64,000 nt of DNA from Chitinophaga fulva (GTDB lineage: Bacteria; Bacteroidota; Bacteroidia; Chitinophagales; Chitinophagaceae), in the NCBI RefSeq assembly GCF_012927205.1, contig NZ_JABBGC010000001.1, positions 1,860,001 through 1,924,000 on the forward strand. The letters are read 5' to 3'. The notes under the pieces are model-generated. The model made no database searches, was not told where the DNA came from, and saw only the letters and a program-made list of their open reading frames with translations. The translations under genes and the position numbers were made by a program. Below, piece after piece: positions 9,786-19,042 of this stretch. Position 1 is the first letter of the stretch; each line of letters begins with the position of its first letter.

Positions 9786-11675
9786 CTATTCTACGCTTAC
9801 GATGCGGAATACCGTTCTCCGGTTGGTGGCGCGCCCTTCCTCTGTATCATTCGTGGCAATCGGCTGCGTTTCCCCGTATCCTTTGGAGGTAAGCCGGTTC
9901 ACGGTGATACCTTTGTCTGTCAGGTATTTCACGACTGCCTTAGCACGATTGGTAGACAGTACCAGGTTGTCTTTATCGGAACCTACATTGTCGGTATGAC
10001 CGGCAATTTCGATTTTAATCGCCGGGTTGTCCTGCATCAGTCTCACGAGCTTATCCAGTTCTGTGACCGACGCTGGTTCAAGGCTGTACTGGTTGCTCTG
10101 GAAGAAGATATTATGCAGGATAATGCTGGCGTTGACGGCCAGTGGCTGTAACGGAATGTTTTTCTCAAATGGTACGCCTGGGTGATGATCTTTCAGGGAG
10201 AAGTTATCGGAATAGAACAAATACCCTTTCTTATTCACATGGAAAGCATAGTCCTTTCCTACCGGCAACGGCGCCAGGAAGTCGCCGTTATCGTTTGTTT
10301 TAACAGCGGCGATCGGGTAACCTCCCTGCAGGTCTATCACGTCAATATTGGCGGTAAGCCTTTTATGGGTGGTGGTGTCGTATACATAGCCTTTTACGTA
10401 GAGGGTTTGCAGGGGGCGGGCTTCGGGATAAAGTTCGAAGCGGTAGATATCCAGTGCGCCGCGCGTGTCGGAACGGTCAGAGGCAAAATAGGCGGTTTTG
10501 CCATTGGCTTCTACCACCAGCGATGCATCTTCATCGATGGTATTGATAGGATAGCCCAGGTTGGTGGCAGGGCCCCAGCTGCCATCGGGCTGGCGGCGGG
10601 AGTAGAAAATATCCAGGCCACCATAGCCGGGATGCCCGTTGGAAGCGAAGTACAGCGTTTGTCCATCAGCGTGGATGAAAGGAGTCGTTTCTCTGCCACG
10701 GGTGTTGATATTAGGGCCGAGCCTCTCCGGAACGCTCCAGCGGCCGTTTTCCTGCCGGTGGCTCATAAAGATGTCCGCGCCGGCATCGGTTGTTTCACGG
10801 GCAAAATAAAGCGTTTGTTTATCAGCAGACAGGCAGGGCTGCGATTCCCAGTCCCGTGTATTGATCGGTGCTCCGATGTTCTGTGGAGGTGTCCAGCCGT
10901 TGAGCGTTTTCTCTGAATAGTAGATGTCGCAGCTGCCTTTGCCTTCAGGGAATTCGCAGCCGGTAAATACGAGTAACGTACCGTCCTGCGAGATGTTTTG
11001 GGCGCCTTCATTGAAGGAGGTGTTTACCGGTTCGCCCATATTTTGCGCAGGCTGCCAGCCGCTGCTATCGCGGCGGGAGATGAAGAAGTCTTCATTACGG
11101 CCATTTACGCGGCGTGTATAAATAAGTGTCTGCGCGTCGATGGTGAGTGACGGAAAGTATTCCGGGTCTTTACTGTTGATATGATCTCCCAGGTTTTCAG
11201 GATGGAAAGGCACCTGTTGATGTTGGCTGACAGCAAACTCATAATTGTCTCTGAGTCTTTCAGCGTTTTTATTCAATATTTTGCTGGTGGCAAGATATTG
11301 ACTGATGACATTTAAAGCCCCCTGGAAGTCACCGGTGCCGGCGAGTGAGCGGGAGTAAGCTACCGTAACGGGTTTTAGCCCGCTGCTGTCCAGTTGTTTA
11401 AGTTTGATGAAACTTTCTTTGGCGGCAGGGTAGTTTTTCAGGTCCATGTAGCAGAGGCCCATCTGGCCATAGGCATCGGTAAAGCCGGGCGCCACTTTGA
11501 TAGCGTTTTGCAGCAGGTCGATGGCTTCTTTGCTTTTGTACATGCGGACAGCATCTACTGCCTCATCAAAAAAGGCTTTGGCTTTCTTAGGGGCTGTTTC
11601 GTAAGTGACTGTCTGGGCTTGTATCTGCAGGCAACAGCACCACAAACAGGCGGATAATAACAGCGTACGTTTCAT
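9786..11675 (-). CDS. OmpA-family protein with TPR, PD40 propeller and peptidoglycan-binding domain
   Basis: The 629-residue product has a signal peptide (MKRTLLLSACLWCCCLQIQAQ), a TPR region about 25-145, WD40-like PD40 repeats about 165-400 (FASDRSDTRGALDIYRF and similar), a carboxypeptidase-regulatory-like domain about 420-500, and a C-terminal OmpA domain (EIAGHTDNVGSDKDN...STNRAKAVV). It should sit at the outer membrane and grip peptidoglycan. The architecture resembles the PorE/OmpA proteins linked to type IX secretion and gliding, but the exact role is inferred. I chose the ATG at 11675 because a longer reading frame would begin inside the terminator at 11712-11754. Confidence 0.92.
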   Translation of the reverse strand: MKRTLLLSACLWCCCLQIQAQTVTYETAPKKAKAFFDEAVDAVRMYKSKEAIDLLQNAIKVAPGFTDAYGQMGLCYMDLKNYPAAKESFIKLKQLDSSGLKPVTVAYSRSLAGTGDFQGALNVISQYLATSKILNKNAERLRDNYEFAVSQHQQVPFHPENLGDHINSKDPEYFPSLTIDAQTLIYTRRVNGRNEDFFISRRDSSGWQPAQNMGEPVNTSFNEGAQNISQDGTLLVFTGCEFPEGKGSCDIYYSEKTLNGWTPPQNIGAPINTRDWESQPCLSADKQTLYFARETTDAGADIFMSHRQENGRWSVPERLGPNINTRGRETTPFIHADGQTLYFASNGHPGYGGLDIFYSRRQPDGSWGPATNLGYPINTIDEDASLVVEANGKTAYFASDRSDTRGALDIYRFELYPEARPLQTLYVKGYVYDTTTHKRLTANIDVIDLQGGYPIAAVKTNDNGDFLAPLPVGKDYAFHVNKKGYLFYSDNFSLKDHHPGVPFEKNIPLQPLAVNASIILHNIFFQSNQYSLEPASVTELDKLVRLMQDNPAIKIEIAGHTDNVGSDKDNLVLSTNRAKAVVKYLTDKGITVNRLTSKGYGETQPIATNDTEEGRATNRRTVFRIVSVE

Positions 11676-11711
11676 AAGTGTATCTGGGTTGTGTGACGAA
11701 GATAGAAGATT

Positions 11712-11754
11712 AAACGAAGAAGCCACTGCTTTCATTGCAGTGGCTTCTTCGTTT
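11712..11754. terminator. Terminator after folD-queE
   Basis: A perfect 18-bp stem (11712-11729 with 11737-11754, 7-base loop) follows the queE stop on the minus strand and precedes the OmpA gene start at 11675. Confidence 0.85.
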
Positions 11755-11774
11755 TTATTTTATCCTTGTCCTGT

Positions 11775-12401
11775 TTAGGGTACGTTGATGTATTTATGTA
11801 CCTGTAAAGACAGGCCCCATTCGGGATGGTCTTTGATGTAGTCAATGATCAGCGGCGTCATTTCTGCGCTACGGTCCCATTCCGGCGCGAGGTACAGCTT
11901 ACATTGCTTGCTGACCAGCGCGGCATATTTTTCTGCCCAGGCGAAGTCGGATTTGTTGAAGATGACCACTTTCAGTTCACTGGCCACTTTACAAACTTCT
12001 GGCAGCGGCGCCTTGAATTTTTTGGGTGACAGGGTAATCCAGTCCCAGTTACCGCTGAGCGGTGAGGAGCCGGATGTTTCCATATGGGTACGGAACCCTT
12101 TTTTATGCAGGGCTTTGGTGAGGGCGTCCAGGTTGTGCATCAGTGGTTCGCCACCTGTGATAACGGCGAGGCGGCCCGGGTGGGCAGCAGCCTCTTCCAC
12201 GATGTCTGTGATCTCGCGTTGTGGGTGTTTTAAGGCATCCCAGCTCTCTTTTACGTCGCACCAATGGCAACCTACGTCACAACCGCCCAGCCTGATAAAA
12301 TAGGCTGCCTTGCCCTGATAGTAGCCTTCTCCCTGGAGGGTGTAGAAGCTCTCCATCACCGGCAGGGTGCTGGTCTTGATATTTGTTGTTATTACTGACA
12401 T
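11775..12401 (-). CDS. queE: 7-carboxy-7-deazaguanine synthase (radical SAM)
   Basis: The 208-residue product keeps the substrate-binding opening ESFYTLQGEGYYQG and the radical-SAM cluster motif CX3CX2C (Cys41, Cys45, Cys48 in GGCDVGCHWC). The glycine-rich TGGEPLMH loop follows. QueE rearranges 6-carboxytetrahydropterin to 7-carboxy-7-deazaguanine on the way to preQ0 and queuosine. It begins 36 bases after folD and is likely co-transcribed. The later-acting Tgt is at 26382, also in this window; queD, queC and queF are not here. Confidence 0.94.
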   Translation of the reverse strand: MSVITTNIKTSTLPVMESFYTLQGEGYYQGKAAYFIRLGGCDVGCHWCDVKESWDALKHPQREITDIVEEAAAHPGRLAVITGGEPLMHNLDALTKALHKKGFRTHMETSGSSPLSGNWDWITLSPKKFKAPLPEVCKVASELKVVIFNKSDFAWAEKYAALVSKQCKLYLAPEWDRSAEMTPLIIDYIKDHPEWGLSLQVHKYINVP

Positions 12402-12437
12402 GATTTACGGCACAAAGTTCGGGTTTTACCGCAACTT

Positions 12438-13325
12438 TTAGTTCATACTTCCTTTCAGGCCGATGTTGGCGTGATAGGTATTTTTCAGCAGTGCTGCGAT
12501 GGTCATCGGACCTACCCCGCCCGGTACTGGCGTAATGAAGCTGCATTTAGGCGCTACTTCATCAAATTTAACGTCTCCTTTGAGGCGGAAACCGCTCTTT
12601 TTGGAGGCGTCAGCCACCCGGTTGATCCCTACGTCCACTATGACAGCGCCTTCTTTCACCATGTCGGCAGTCACAAAGTCCGGTTTACCGATGGCAGCGA
12701 TGATGATATCGGCCTGACGGCATATTTCTGCCAGGTTTTGTGTGCGGGAGTGAGTAAGGGTAACGGTGCAGTTGCCCGGGTTGGTGTTACGGCTCAGCAG
12801 GATGCTGATGGGTGTGCCGACGATATGGCTGCGGCCTATTACCACAGCGTGTTTGCCGGCAGTAGGAATATTATAATGTTCCAGCATCAGCATGATGCCA
12901 TAAGGAGTAGCAGGTATAAAGGCTGGTAAACCGCTAACCATTTTACCCACGTTCATGGGGTGGAAGCCGTCTACGTCTTTGCTGGGATCGATGGTGTTGA
13001 TCACCAGTTCTTCGTTGATGTGTTTGGGTAAAGGCAGCTGCACCAGGATACCGTCCACATCTGCGTTTTCATTGAGCAAAATGATCTGGTCAAGCAGGTG
13101 TTTTTCGGAGATCTGTTCGTCGAAACGGAGCAGGGTGGAGTTGTAGCCACATTCTGCACATGATTTTACCTTGGATGCTACGTAAGTTTCGCTGGCGGGA
13201 TTGTTGCCAACCAGTATAGCTGCGAGATGCGGTACTTTTTTACCAGCAGCCTTTAATTCAGCCACCTGAGCGGCTAATTGGGCTTTAATAGCCTCAGAAA
13301 CGAGTTTACCGTCTAAAATTTGCAT
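12438..13325 (-). CDS. folD: Bifunctional methylenetetrahydrofolate dehydrogenase/cyclohydrolase
   Basis: The 295-residue product interconverts 5,10-methylene-, methenyl- and 10-formyl-tetrahydrofolate. Visible signatures are [10 protein letters not shown] with Tyr48 and Lys52, the substrate loop [11 protein letters not shown], the dinucleotide loop [13 protein letters not shown], and the C-terminal [12 protein letters not shown]. Length is normal. The ATG at 13325 is preferred over an upstream TTG at 13331, which lies within the promoter box TACCTTTG. First gene of the folD-queE unit. Confidence 0.97.
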   Translation of the reverse strand: MQILDGKLVSEAIKAQLAAQVAELKAAGKKVPHLAAILVGNNPASETYVASKVKSCAECGYNSTLLRFDEQISEKHLLDQIILLNENADVDGILVQLPLPKHINEELVINTIDPSKDVDGFHPMNVGKMVSGLPAFIPATPYGIMLMLEHYNIPTAGKHAVVIGRSHIVGTPISILLSRNTNPGNCTVTLTHSRTQNLAEICRQADIIIAAIGKPDFVTADMVKEGAVIVDVGINRVADASKKSGFRLKGDVKFDEVAPKCSFITPVPGGVGPMTIAALLKNTYHANIGLKGSMN

Positions 13326-13328
13326 GTG

Positions 13329-13336
13329 CAAAGGTA
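13329..13336 (-). promoter_or_regulatory. -7 box abutting the folD start
   Basis: TACCTTTG on the minus strand ends 3 bases before the folD ATG, so the mRNA would begin at or almost at the start codon. No -33 TTTG is obvious. Confidence 0.5.
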
Positions 13337-13460
13337 ATGAAAATGAGGAATTACGAAGATTGAATTCTCCATTAACAACAAACGGGGAAGGAAGGGGTTT
13401 GGGAAATACAGGTTAAAAGAAAACGGAAGTACAGGTTGAACGAATATTTCGCAGGCATCC

Positions 13461-13498
13461 GGCAAAACAAGCGGTGAGGGATAGCCACTTGTTTTGCC
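13461..13498. terminator. Hairpin after pckA, probable terminator
   Basis: An 11-bp stem GGCAAAACAAG/CTTGTTTTGCC with a 16-base loop lies about 115 bases beyond the pckA stop. A smaller GGGC/GCCC hairpin overlaps its right foot. The T-tract on the minus strand is weak, so the call is tentative. Confidence 0.45.
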
Positions 13499-13614
13499 CG
13501 GGCATTGCGCCCGTCAGAATGCGCGATAGTGGAAATTATAAGGCAAAACTTGCATATAAATCTCCCTGCCACCCGTGGGTAGCAGGGGAAGATTTTTGAT
13601 CACATAAGGGAGCA

Positions 13615-15216
13615 TCAGATTTTTGGTGCAGCAGCGAGGATTTCTGCGTCTGCAACGGCAGCATATTTTTCAAAATTGCGGATGAACTGGGCGGCCAGGT
13701 CTTTCGCTTTTTCGTCATAAGCTGCTTTATCATTCCAGGTATTGCGCGGGTCCAGGATTTCAGCCGGAACACCAGGGCAGTTATCAGGCATGGCCACGCC
13801 GAATACCGGATGAGGGTGGAAGGTAGCGTTGTCCAGCTCGCCTTTCAGGGCGGCAGAGATCATCGCACGGGTATAAGACAGCTTGATACGGCTGCCGATG
13901 CCATAAGCACCGCCGGTCCAGCCGGTATTGATCAGCCATACGTTCACCTGGTGACGGCGCATTTTCTCACCGAGCATCTGGGCGTACTGCGCCGGGTGCA
14001 ACGGAATGAAAGGTGCACCAAAGCAGGCGCTGAAGGTAGATTTAGGCTCTGTGATACCTGCTTCTGTGCCAGCTACTTTAGCGGTATAGCCGGAAATGAA
14101 CTGGTACATTGCCTGACCAGGCGTCAGCCGGGAAACAGGCGGTAATACGCCGTATGCATCGCAGGTCAGGAAGAAGATGTTTTTAGGAATACCTCCGATG
14201 GAAGGTTCCAGGGCATTGTCGATATAAGACAGTGGGTAAGATACCCGTGTGTTTTCCGTAATGGTACAATCAGTGTAGTTAACAGTACTGGTGCCAGGGA
14301 AGAAATGAATGTTCTCCAGCAGGGCACCTGGGCGTACGGCCCGGAATATCTGTGGCTCTTTTTCTTCGGTGAGGTCGATGCACTTGGCATAACAACCACC
14401 TTCAAAATTAAACACGCCAGTGGATGTCCAGCCATGTTCGTCGTCACCGATCAGCTTACGGGAAGGGTCTGCACTGAGGGTGGTTTTACCGGTACCGCTC
14501 AAACCGAAGAAAATGGCGGTATCGCCTTCGTCTCCCTGGTTGGCGGAGCAGTGCATGCTCAATACCTGCTTGTCATGCGGCAGCACGTAATTGAGGATCG
14601 TGAAGATACCCTTTTTGATTTCGCCGGTATAAGCGCTGCCACCGATGATGATGGTTTTACGGGAGAAGCTCACCATGCTGAAGTTACCCTGACGGGTGCC
14701 GTCGATGGCAGGATCTGCCAGGAAACCCGGCGCCTGGATAACTGTCCAGTCGGTGTGCATGTAATCCAGTTCTTCTTCTGTGGGCCGCAGGAACATATTG
14801 TAGGCAAACAGGCTGGACCAGGGCAGTTCAGTCACTACCTTGATGTTAACCCGGTAATCCTGGTCTGCGCAGGCATAGCAGTCACGTACCCATACGTCTT
14901 TGCCGGTAAAATAGGCCGTGATTTTTTGGTACAGGCGGTCAAACACGTCTGCGGAAACGGGGATGTTAAAGTCGTTCCAGTTAACAGTGTCTGCTGTCAG
15001 TTCGTCTTTTACAATAAATTTGTCTTTGGGTGATCTGCCGGTAAATTGGCCAGTGTTGACGGCCAGCGCTCCTGTGTCGGCCAGTACTCCTTGTTTTCTG
15101 GCTAATGTCTGTTCAACCAGTTTTTCTGGAGACAGTTGGTAATATACATTCGACACATTCTCTATGCCCAGTTCCCGTAAGTCAGCAACAGGGTTCCTTA
15201 CGCTACTCATTTGCAT
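13615..15216 (-). CDS. pckA: Phosphoenolpyruvate carboxykinase (ATP)
   Basis: The 533-residue product converts oxaloacetate and ATP to PEP, CO2 and ADP in gluconeogenesis. It shows TGRSPKDKFIV, the substrate/metal region GSAYTGEIKKG, the P-loop GLSGTGKTTLS with Lys244, the second metal motif LIGDDEHGW, and the adenine-binding C-terminal region NTGWTGGAYG. The ATG at 15216 is chosen; ATG 15210 is also possible, and the TTG at 15225 is unlikely. It is a single-gene unit with its own clear promoter, divergent from the peptidase at 15547. Confidence 0.97.
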   Translation of the reverse strand: MQMSSVRNPVADLRELGIENVSNVYYQLSPEKLVEQTLARKQGVLADTGALAVNTGQFTGRSPKDKFIVKDELTADTVNWNDFNIPVSADVFDRLYQKITAYFTGKDVWVRDCYACADQDYRVNIKVVTELPWSSLFAYNMFLRPTEEELDYMHTDWTVIQAPGFLADPAIDGTRQGNFSMVSFSRKTIIIGGSAYTGEIKKGIFTILNYVLPHDKQVLSMHCSANQGDEGDTAIFFGLSGTGKTTLSADPSRKLIGDDEHGWTSTGVFNFEGGCYAKCIDLTEEKEPQIFRAVRPGALLENIHFFPGTSTVNYTDCTITENTRVSYPLSYIDNALEPSIGGIPKNIFFLTCDAYGVLPPVSRLTPGQAMYQFISGYTAKVAGTEAGITEPKSTFSACFGAPFIPLHPAQYAQMLGEKMRRHQVNVWLINTGWTGGAYGIGSRIKLSYTRAMISAALKGELDNATFHPHPVFGVAMPDNCPGVPAEILDPRNTWNDKAAYDEKAKDLAAQFIRNFEKYAAVADAEILAAAPKI

Positions 15217-15243
15217 AAAAAGCAAGATTGTTTTGGTGTAACA

Positions 15244-15274
15244 GCAAAGCTAGGCATTTTTTGATATCGTCAAA
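15244..15274 (-). promoter_or_regulatory. pckA promoter (-33 and -7)
   Basis: On the minus strand TTTG (15271-15274) is followed after 18 bases by TAGCTTTG (15244-15251). This is the only promoter in the window where I see both elements at the expected spacing. Confidence 0.65.
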
Positions 15275-15513
15275 TTTTACCGGTGTTACACCACTAAAAT
15301 TTAGATAAAGTACGTGGTACTTGGGGTTATTGTTGATAGATTTTTAATTTGGCTGCATTTCCTTGCAGTATTTCAAACGCTGGATGTGTGAATATAACAT
15401 TAAGTATTTGCAAGGGAGTATCAGTATTTAACCGGCTCTCTCCGCTTTTTAACCAGTTTACATGAATTTAAATTTATCACACAGCGGATTCATGAAATCA
15501 CAAAATTTTGGCC

Positions 15514-15521
15514 TAGGTTTG
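15514..15521 (+). promoter_or_regulatory. -7 box for the aminopeptidase P gene
   Basis: TAGGTTTG lies 25 bases before the ATG at 15547. The rest of the 330-base spacer (15217-15546) holds the divergent pckA promoter and nothing else I can recognise. Confidence 0.5.
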
Positions 15522-15546
15522 GAGCCTCATTTGAAATACAGACGAT

Positions 15547-16836
15547 ATGAAGAATCTGCCCTTGGACTCGCAGCTGTTTGTGAAAAACCGCGCGCGTTTT
15601 GTGGCCAAAATGCAGCCACAGTCAATAGCTATTATCAACTCCAATGATGAATTGCCGACCAACGGTGATGCGTTGCATAAGTTTAAACAAAATTCTGATC
15701 TGTACTGGCTTACCGGTATTGATCAGGAGGATACCATGGTGGTGTTGTTCCCGGACAACCCCGATCCGAAATACCGCGAAGTGCTGGTACTGGTGCGTCC
15801 TAATGAACTGAAGGAAAAATGGGACGGCCACCGCCTGCGCAAAGAAGAAGCTTTTGCTATCTCCGGTATCGCTACGGTAGTTTGGCTCGACAGCCTCGAT
15901 GCCTTGCTGCAGCAGTGGATCAACGATGCTTCCAACATCTATCTGAATTCCAACGAAAATAATCGCAAAGCCAGCCTGGTGCCGGTAAGGGATTACCGCT
16001 ACGCCCAGGAAATGAAGCTCCGTTACCCGCTGCACAACTACCTGCGGGCGGCTGTTATCTTCAAGGAACTGCGTGCGGTGAAAACAGCGGAAGAAGTAAA
16101 AGTGATGCAGGAAGCAGTAGACATTACGGAAAAAGCATTCCGCCGCATACTGAAATTTATCAAGCCCGGTGTATGGGAACACGAAATTCATGCTGAAATT
16201 GTACATGAATTCCTGCGCAACCGCTCCGCTGGCGAAGCTTACGGCTCTATCATCGCTTCTGGCGACCGTGCCCGCACCCTGCACTACGTGTCCAACAACC
16301 AGGAATGTAAAGACGGTGAACTGATCCTCATGGACTTCGGCGCGGAATACGGCGGCTACAATGCCGACCTTACCCGTACGGTACCGGTAAATGGCAAATT
16401 CACGGACCGTCAGCGTCAGGTGTACAATGCCTGTCTGCATCTGCATAACTACGCTAAAAGCATTCTCCGCCCGGGTATCACCATCGCTAAATACCACGAA
16501 ATGGTAGGAGAGGAAGCTGGTAAGGAGTTTGTAAAACTGGGCCTGCTCACAGAAGCAGATATCAAAAACCAGGACCCCGAATCTCCGGCTTACCGCAAAT
16601 ACCTGTATCATGGCATCTCCCACCACCTGGGGGTAGACGTGCATGATCTGGGCCCGTCTATGCACAATCCTATTCCGGAAGGCGCGGTGATGACCGTTGA
16701 ACCGGGTATCTACATCGAAGAAGAGAAAATGGGCATCCGCATTGAAAACAACATATGGCTTACTGCCAGCGGCAATGTGGACCTTTTCAAAAATATTCCT
16801 ATCACTGCTGAGGAGATCGAAGCACTGATGAAATAA
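15547..16836 (+). CDS. pepP: Xaa-Pro aminopeptidase (aminopeptidase P family, M24B)
   Basis: The 429-residue product removes the N-terminal residue of peptides with proline in second place. An AMP_N domain covers about 1-140 (FKQNSDLYWLTGIDQED), and the pita-bread catalytic domain covers about 165-425. Metal ligands are in DFGAEYGGYNADLTRT (two Asp), HGISHHLGVDVHD (His), TVEPGIYIEE (Glu) and the final GIRIENN (Glu). Cytoplasmic, no signal peptide, standard length. A palindromic repeat follows its stop. Confidence 0.95.
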   Translation: MKNLPLDSQLFVKNRARFVAKMQPQSIAIINSNDELPTNGDALHKFKQNSDLYWLTGIDQEDTMVVLFPDNPDPKYREVLVLVRPNELKEKWDGHRLRKEEAFAISGIATVVWLDSLDALLQQWINDASNIYLNSNENNRKASLVPVRDYRYAQEMKLRYPLHNYLRAAVIFKELRAVKTAEEVKVMQEAVDITEKAFRRILKFIKPGVWEHEIHAEIVHEFLRNRSAGEAYGSIIASGDRARTLHYVSNNQECKDGELILMDFGAEYGGYNADLTRTVPVNGKFTDRQRQVYNACLHLHNYAKSILRPGITIAKYHEMVGEEAGKEFVKLGLLTEADIKNQDPESPAYRKYLYHGISHHLGVDVHDLGPSMHNPIPEGAVMTVEPGIYIEEEKMGIRIENNIWLTASGNVDLFKNIPITAEEIEALMK

Positions 16837-16847
16837 AAAAAAGCAGG

Positions 16848-16944
16848 CAATTACGAATTACAAATTAAGAATTACCGGTTCAGAAGATACTCCATGCGGG
16901 AAATACTTCTAAATTCGTATCTCTTAATTTGTAATTCGTAATTG
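16848..16944. repeat. Intergenic palindrome of ATTACGA words
   Basis: A perfect 23-base inverted repeat (16848-16870 with 16922-16944) made of tandem 7-base words of the type AATTACG/AATTACA. It fills the gap between two same-strand genes. The 51-base centre is not obviously structured, and there is no T-run typical of a terminator. Confidence 0.8.
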
Positions 16945-16962
16945 TATTTTAAAGCCATTTGA

Positions 16963-17730
16963 ATGCGACAACTTCCTAACATTATTACCCTATGCAACCT
17001 TTTTTGCGGTGCACTGGCCATTATTTGTGTGCTGCATGCACCGGAGTTCCGGGTGGAATTTAACGGCAATGATTATACGGTGACCAACCCGGAGCCGGTA
17101 TATTGGGCTTCTGCGTTGGTGGTATTGGCGGCAGTCTTCGATTTCTTTGATGGTCTGGTGGCCCGTTTGCTGAAGGTACAGTCGCCCATGGGCAAAGAAC
17201 TGGATTCGCTGGCAGATGTGGTGACTTTTGGGGTAGTGCCCGGCATGATGTTATACCGGCTGCTGCGAAGCGCCTATTACCAGATGCCCGATGCTTTTGA
17301 AGTATCCATGGTCAACCTTGCACCGGCCTTGCTGGTACCGTGTTTTGCGGCATACCGCCTGGCCAAGTTCAATCTCGATACCCGTCAGTCTGAAAACTTC
17401 ATAGGCGTGCCTACACCGGCTGTAGGCCTGCTGGTAGCCTCTTTCCCGATGATCGTGCTGTACAATCCCTATAATCTGGCTCACTGGTTTCAGAATATCT
17501 GGGTACTGTATGGTATCATCGTAGCGCTCAGCTACCTGATGGTGGCGGAGATTCCTATGTTAAGCCTGAAAATAAAGGAGAAATCCCTGAAAGCCAACTG
17601 GACAAGGCTGTTGCTGGTGGTGCTGGTACTTGTCAGCATCCCCTTCCTGAACTACGCCACGGTTCCGTTTATATTCATTTGTTATGTGTTGCTCTCGCTG
17701 GCGGTGCCACCGAAAGTAACGCCTGTATAG
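16963..17730 (+). CDS. pssA: CDP-diacylglycerol--serine O-phosphatidyltransferase
   Basis: The 255-residue membrane protein makes phosphatidylserine, the precursor of phosphatidylethanolamine. The CDP-alcohol phosphotransferase motif DGxxARx8Gx3Dx3D is complete in FFDGLVARLLKVQSPMGK followed by ELDSLAD. The N-terminus (MRQLPNIITLCNLFCGALAI) and later hydrophobic stretches give about six to eight membrane segments. A related CDP-alcohol enzyme of different headgroup cannot be fully excluded, but N-terminus and length favour PssA. Confidence 0.9.
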   Translation: MRQLPNIITLCNLFCGALAIICVLHAPEFRVEFNGNDYTVTNPEPVYWASALVVLAAVFDFFDGLVARLLKVQSPMGKELDSLADVVTFGVVPGMMLYRLLRSAYYQMPDAFEVSMVNLAPALLVPCFAAYRLAKFNLDTRQSENFIGVPTPAVGLLVASFPMIVLYNPYNLAHWFQNIWVLYGIIVALSYLMVAEIPMLSLKIKEKSLKANWTRLLLVVLVLVSIPFLNYATVPFIFICYVLLSLAVPPKVTPV

Positions 17731-17834
17731 AATTACGAATTACAAATTACGAATGCAGGGCTTGCTGGTAAAGCGTTTACTAAGTAATCTTTCATTGAGC
17801 GGACCCTCCATTCGTAATACGTAATTCGTAATTC
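17730..17834. repeat. Second ATTACGA-type intergenic palindrome
   Basis: Inverted arms 17730-17755 and 17809-17834 pair over 26 bases with two mismatches. The words match those of the element at 16848, which suggests a shared origin. The left arm overlaps the last base of the pssA stop codon. Confidence 0.8.
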
Positions 17835-17848
17835 GTAAATTTTTTTAG

Positions 17849-17856
17849 TAGGTTTG
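17849..17856 (+). promoter_or_regulatory. -7 box for purS
   Basis: TAGGTTTG lies 17 bases before the purS ATG, just after the right arm of the palindrome. Confidence 0.45.
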
Positions 17857-17873
17857 CGCCAAATTTTAGCACA

Positions 17874-18119
17874 ATGACTTTTACTGCACATATCAATGTG
17901 ATGCCACTGAAAGAATTATTGGACCCGCAAGGTAAAGCGGTGATGAGTGGTCTCAAAAACCTTGGCATGGGCCAGGTACAAGATGTACGGATTGGCAAAC
18001 ACATTACCCTGCAAATTGAAGCCGCCAGCAAGGAAGAAGCACATCAGATCGCTGAAAGTGCCTGCCAGAAACTGTTGGCTAACCAGGTAATGGAATACTT
18101 CGAAGTACAGATACAATAA
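17874..18119 (+). CDS. purS: Phosphoribosylformylglycinamidine synthase subunit PurS
   Basis: The 81-residue product matches PurS in size and pattern: an N-terminal strand (FTAHINVMPLKELLDPQGKA), the conserved GLKNLGMGQVQDVRIGK segment, and a helix rich in charged residues (ASKEEAHQIAESACQKLLAN). PurS bridges PurL and PurQ in the three-part FGAM synthase of purine synthesis. Neither purL nor purQ lies in this window, so the gene is separated from its partners. Palindromic repeats lie on both sides. Confidence 0.9.
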   Translation: MTFTAHINVMPLKELLDPQGKAVMSGLKNLGMGQVQDVRIGKHITLQIEAASKEEAHQIAESACQKLLANQVMEYFEVQIQ

Positions 18120-18120
18120 A

Positions 18121-18213
18121 ATAATTACGACATGCGAATTACGAATTACGAATTACCCGAAGCTAAGTCGGTAGTCCCTAATTCGTAATTCGTAGTCCGT
18201 AATTCGTAATTGA
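18121..18213. repeat. Third ATTACGA-type intergenic palindrome (imperfect)
   Basis: Arms at about 18121-18155 and 18179-18213 are made of AATTACG words. The best-paired part is 16 perfect base pairs (18140-18155 with 18179-18194); the outer part pairs imperfectly. It ends two bases before the rsmI ATG, so it forms the whole 5' region of that gene. Confidence 0.75.
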
Positions 18214-18214
18214 C

Positions 18215-18883
18215 ATGAAATTATACCTCATTCCATCTCCTATCGGCAACCTCGCCGATATTACCTACCGGGCTGTTAAAGTACTGGAAGAGGCAGAACT
18301 GGTGCTGGCCGAGGATACCCGTACCTCCGGCGTGCTCCTCAAACATTACCAGATCAACAAACCGGTAACTCCTTACCATCAACATAACGAACACAAAATT
18401 GTGCAGCACCTGCTGCAACAGCTGCAATCCGGCAAAACCATGGCCCTGCTCACCGATGCAGGCACGCCTGGTGTTTCTGACCCCGGATTCCTGCTGGTCC
18501 GCGAATGCATCCGTGCTGGCGTGCCCGTAGAATGCCTGCCCGGCGCTACGGCATTTGTTCCTGCACTGGTCAACAGCGGCATTCCTATGAACCGCTTTAC
18601 TTTTGAAGGCTTCCTGCCACTCAAAAAAGGCCGCCATACCCTGTTTACCCAACTGGCCACGGAAGAACGTACCTTCGTTTTTTACGAATCGCCTATGCGA
18701 CTGGTGAAAACACTGGCCGACCTGATCCAGTACCTCGGTCCCGACCGCCCCTGCTGCGTTAGCCGCGAACTCACCAAAATGTTCGAGGAAAACAAACGTG
18801 GCACCCTGCAGGAAGTCCATGACTACTTCCTCGAAAAAGGGGTAAAAGGCGAAATCGTAGTAGTTGTGCAGGGCGCTGACTGA
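18215..18883 (+). CDS. rsmI: 16S rRNA (cytidine1402-2'-O)-methyltransferase
   Basis: The 222-residue product belongs to the tetrapyrrole-methylase superfamily. RsmI signatures are LIPSPIGNLADITYRAVKVL, AEDTRTSGVLLKHY, and TDAGTPGVSDPG, then NRFTFEGFLPLKKGRH. It 2'-O-methylates C1402 in the decoding centre. It is shorter than the ~280-residue Escherichia coli protein because the small C-terminal domain is missing. The palindrome just upstream could fold in the mRNA near the start codon. Confidence 0.9.
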   Translation: MKLYLIPSPIGNLADITYRAVKVLEEAELVLAEDTRTSGVLLKHYQINKPVTPYHQHNEHKIVQHLLQQLQSGKTMALLTDAGTPGVSDPGFLLVRECIRAGVPVECLPGATAFVPALVNSGIPMNRFTFEGFLPLKKGRHTLFTQLATEERTFVFYESPMRLVKTLADLIQYLGPDRPCCVSRELTKMFEENKRGTLQEVHDYFLEKGVKGEIVVVVQGAD

Positions 18884-19042
18884 TCCCATTTTCCCATTTT
18901 TTTATTTTTTCATTTCCCCGAAATCCCCAAATCAGGAAATCCCCAAATTCAATCCCCCAATATCTAAATGATCAAATAATCAAATAATCGGGGGATAGCT
19001 ATCATGAATTGTTTATTTTAGCCCGGAATAAAAATAAACTGA

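Noticed and set aside
15622..16665. 347-codon open frame antisense to the aminopeptidase P gene
   Set aside because: It lies wholly inside a well-supported gene, has no recognisable domain, and is cysteine/histidine/phenylalanine rich as expected of a shadow frame.
16848..18213. CRISPR-like array from the repeated ATTACGA words
   Set aside because: Repeats are 7-8 bases, arranged as inverted arms, with no regular spacers and no cas genes.
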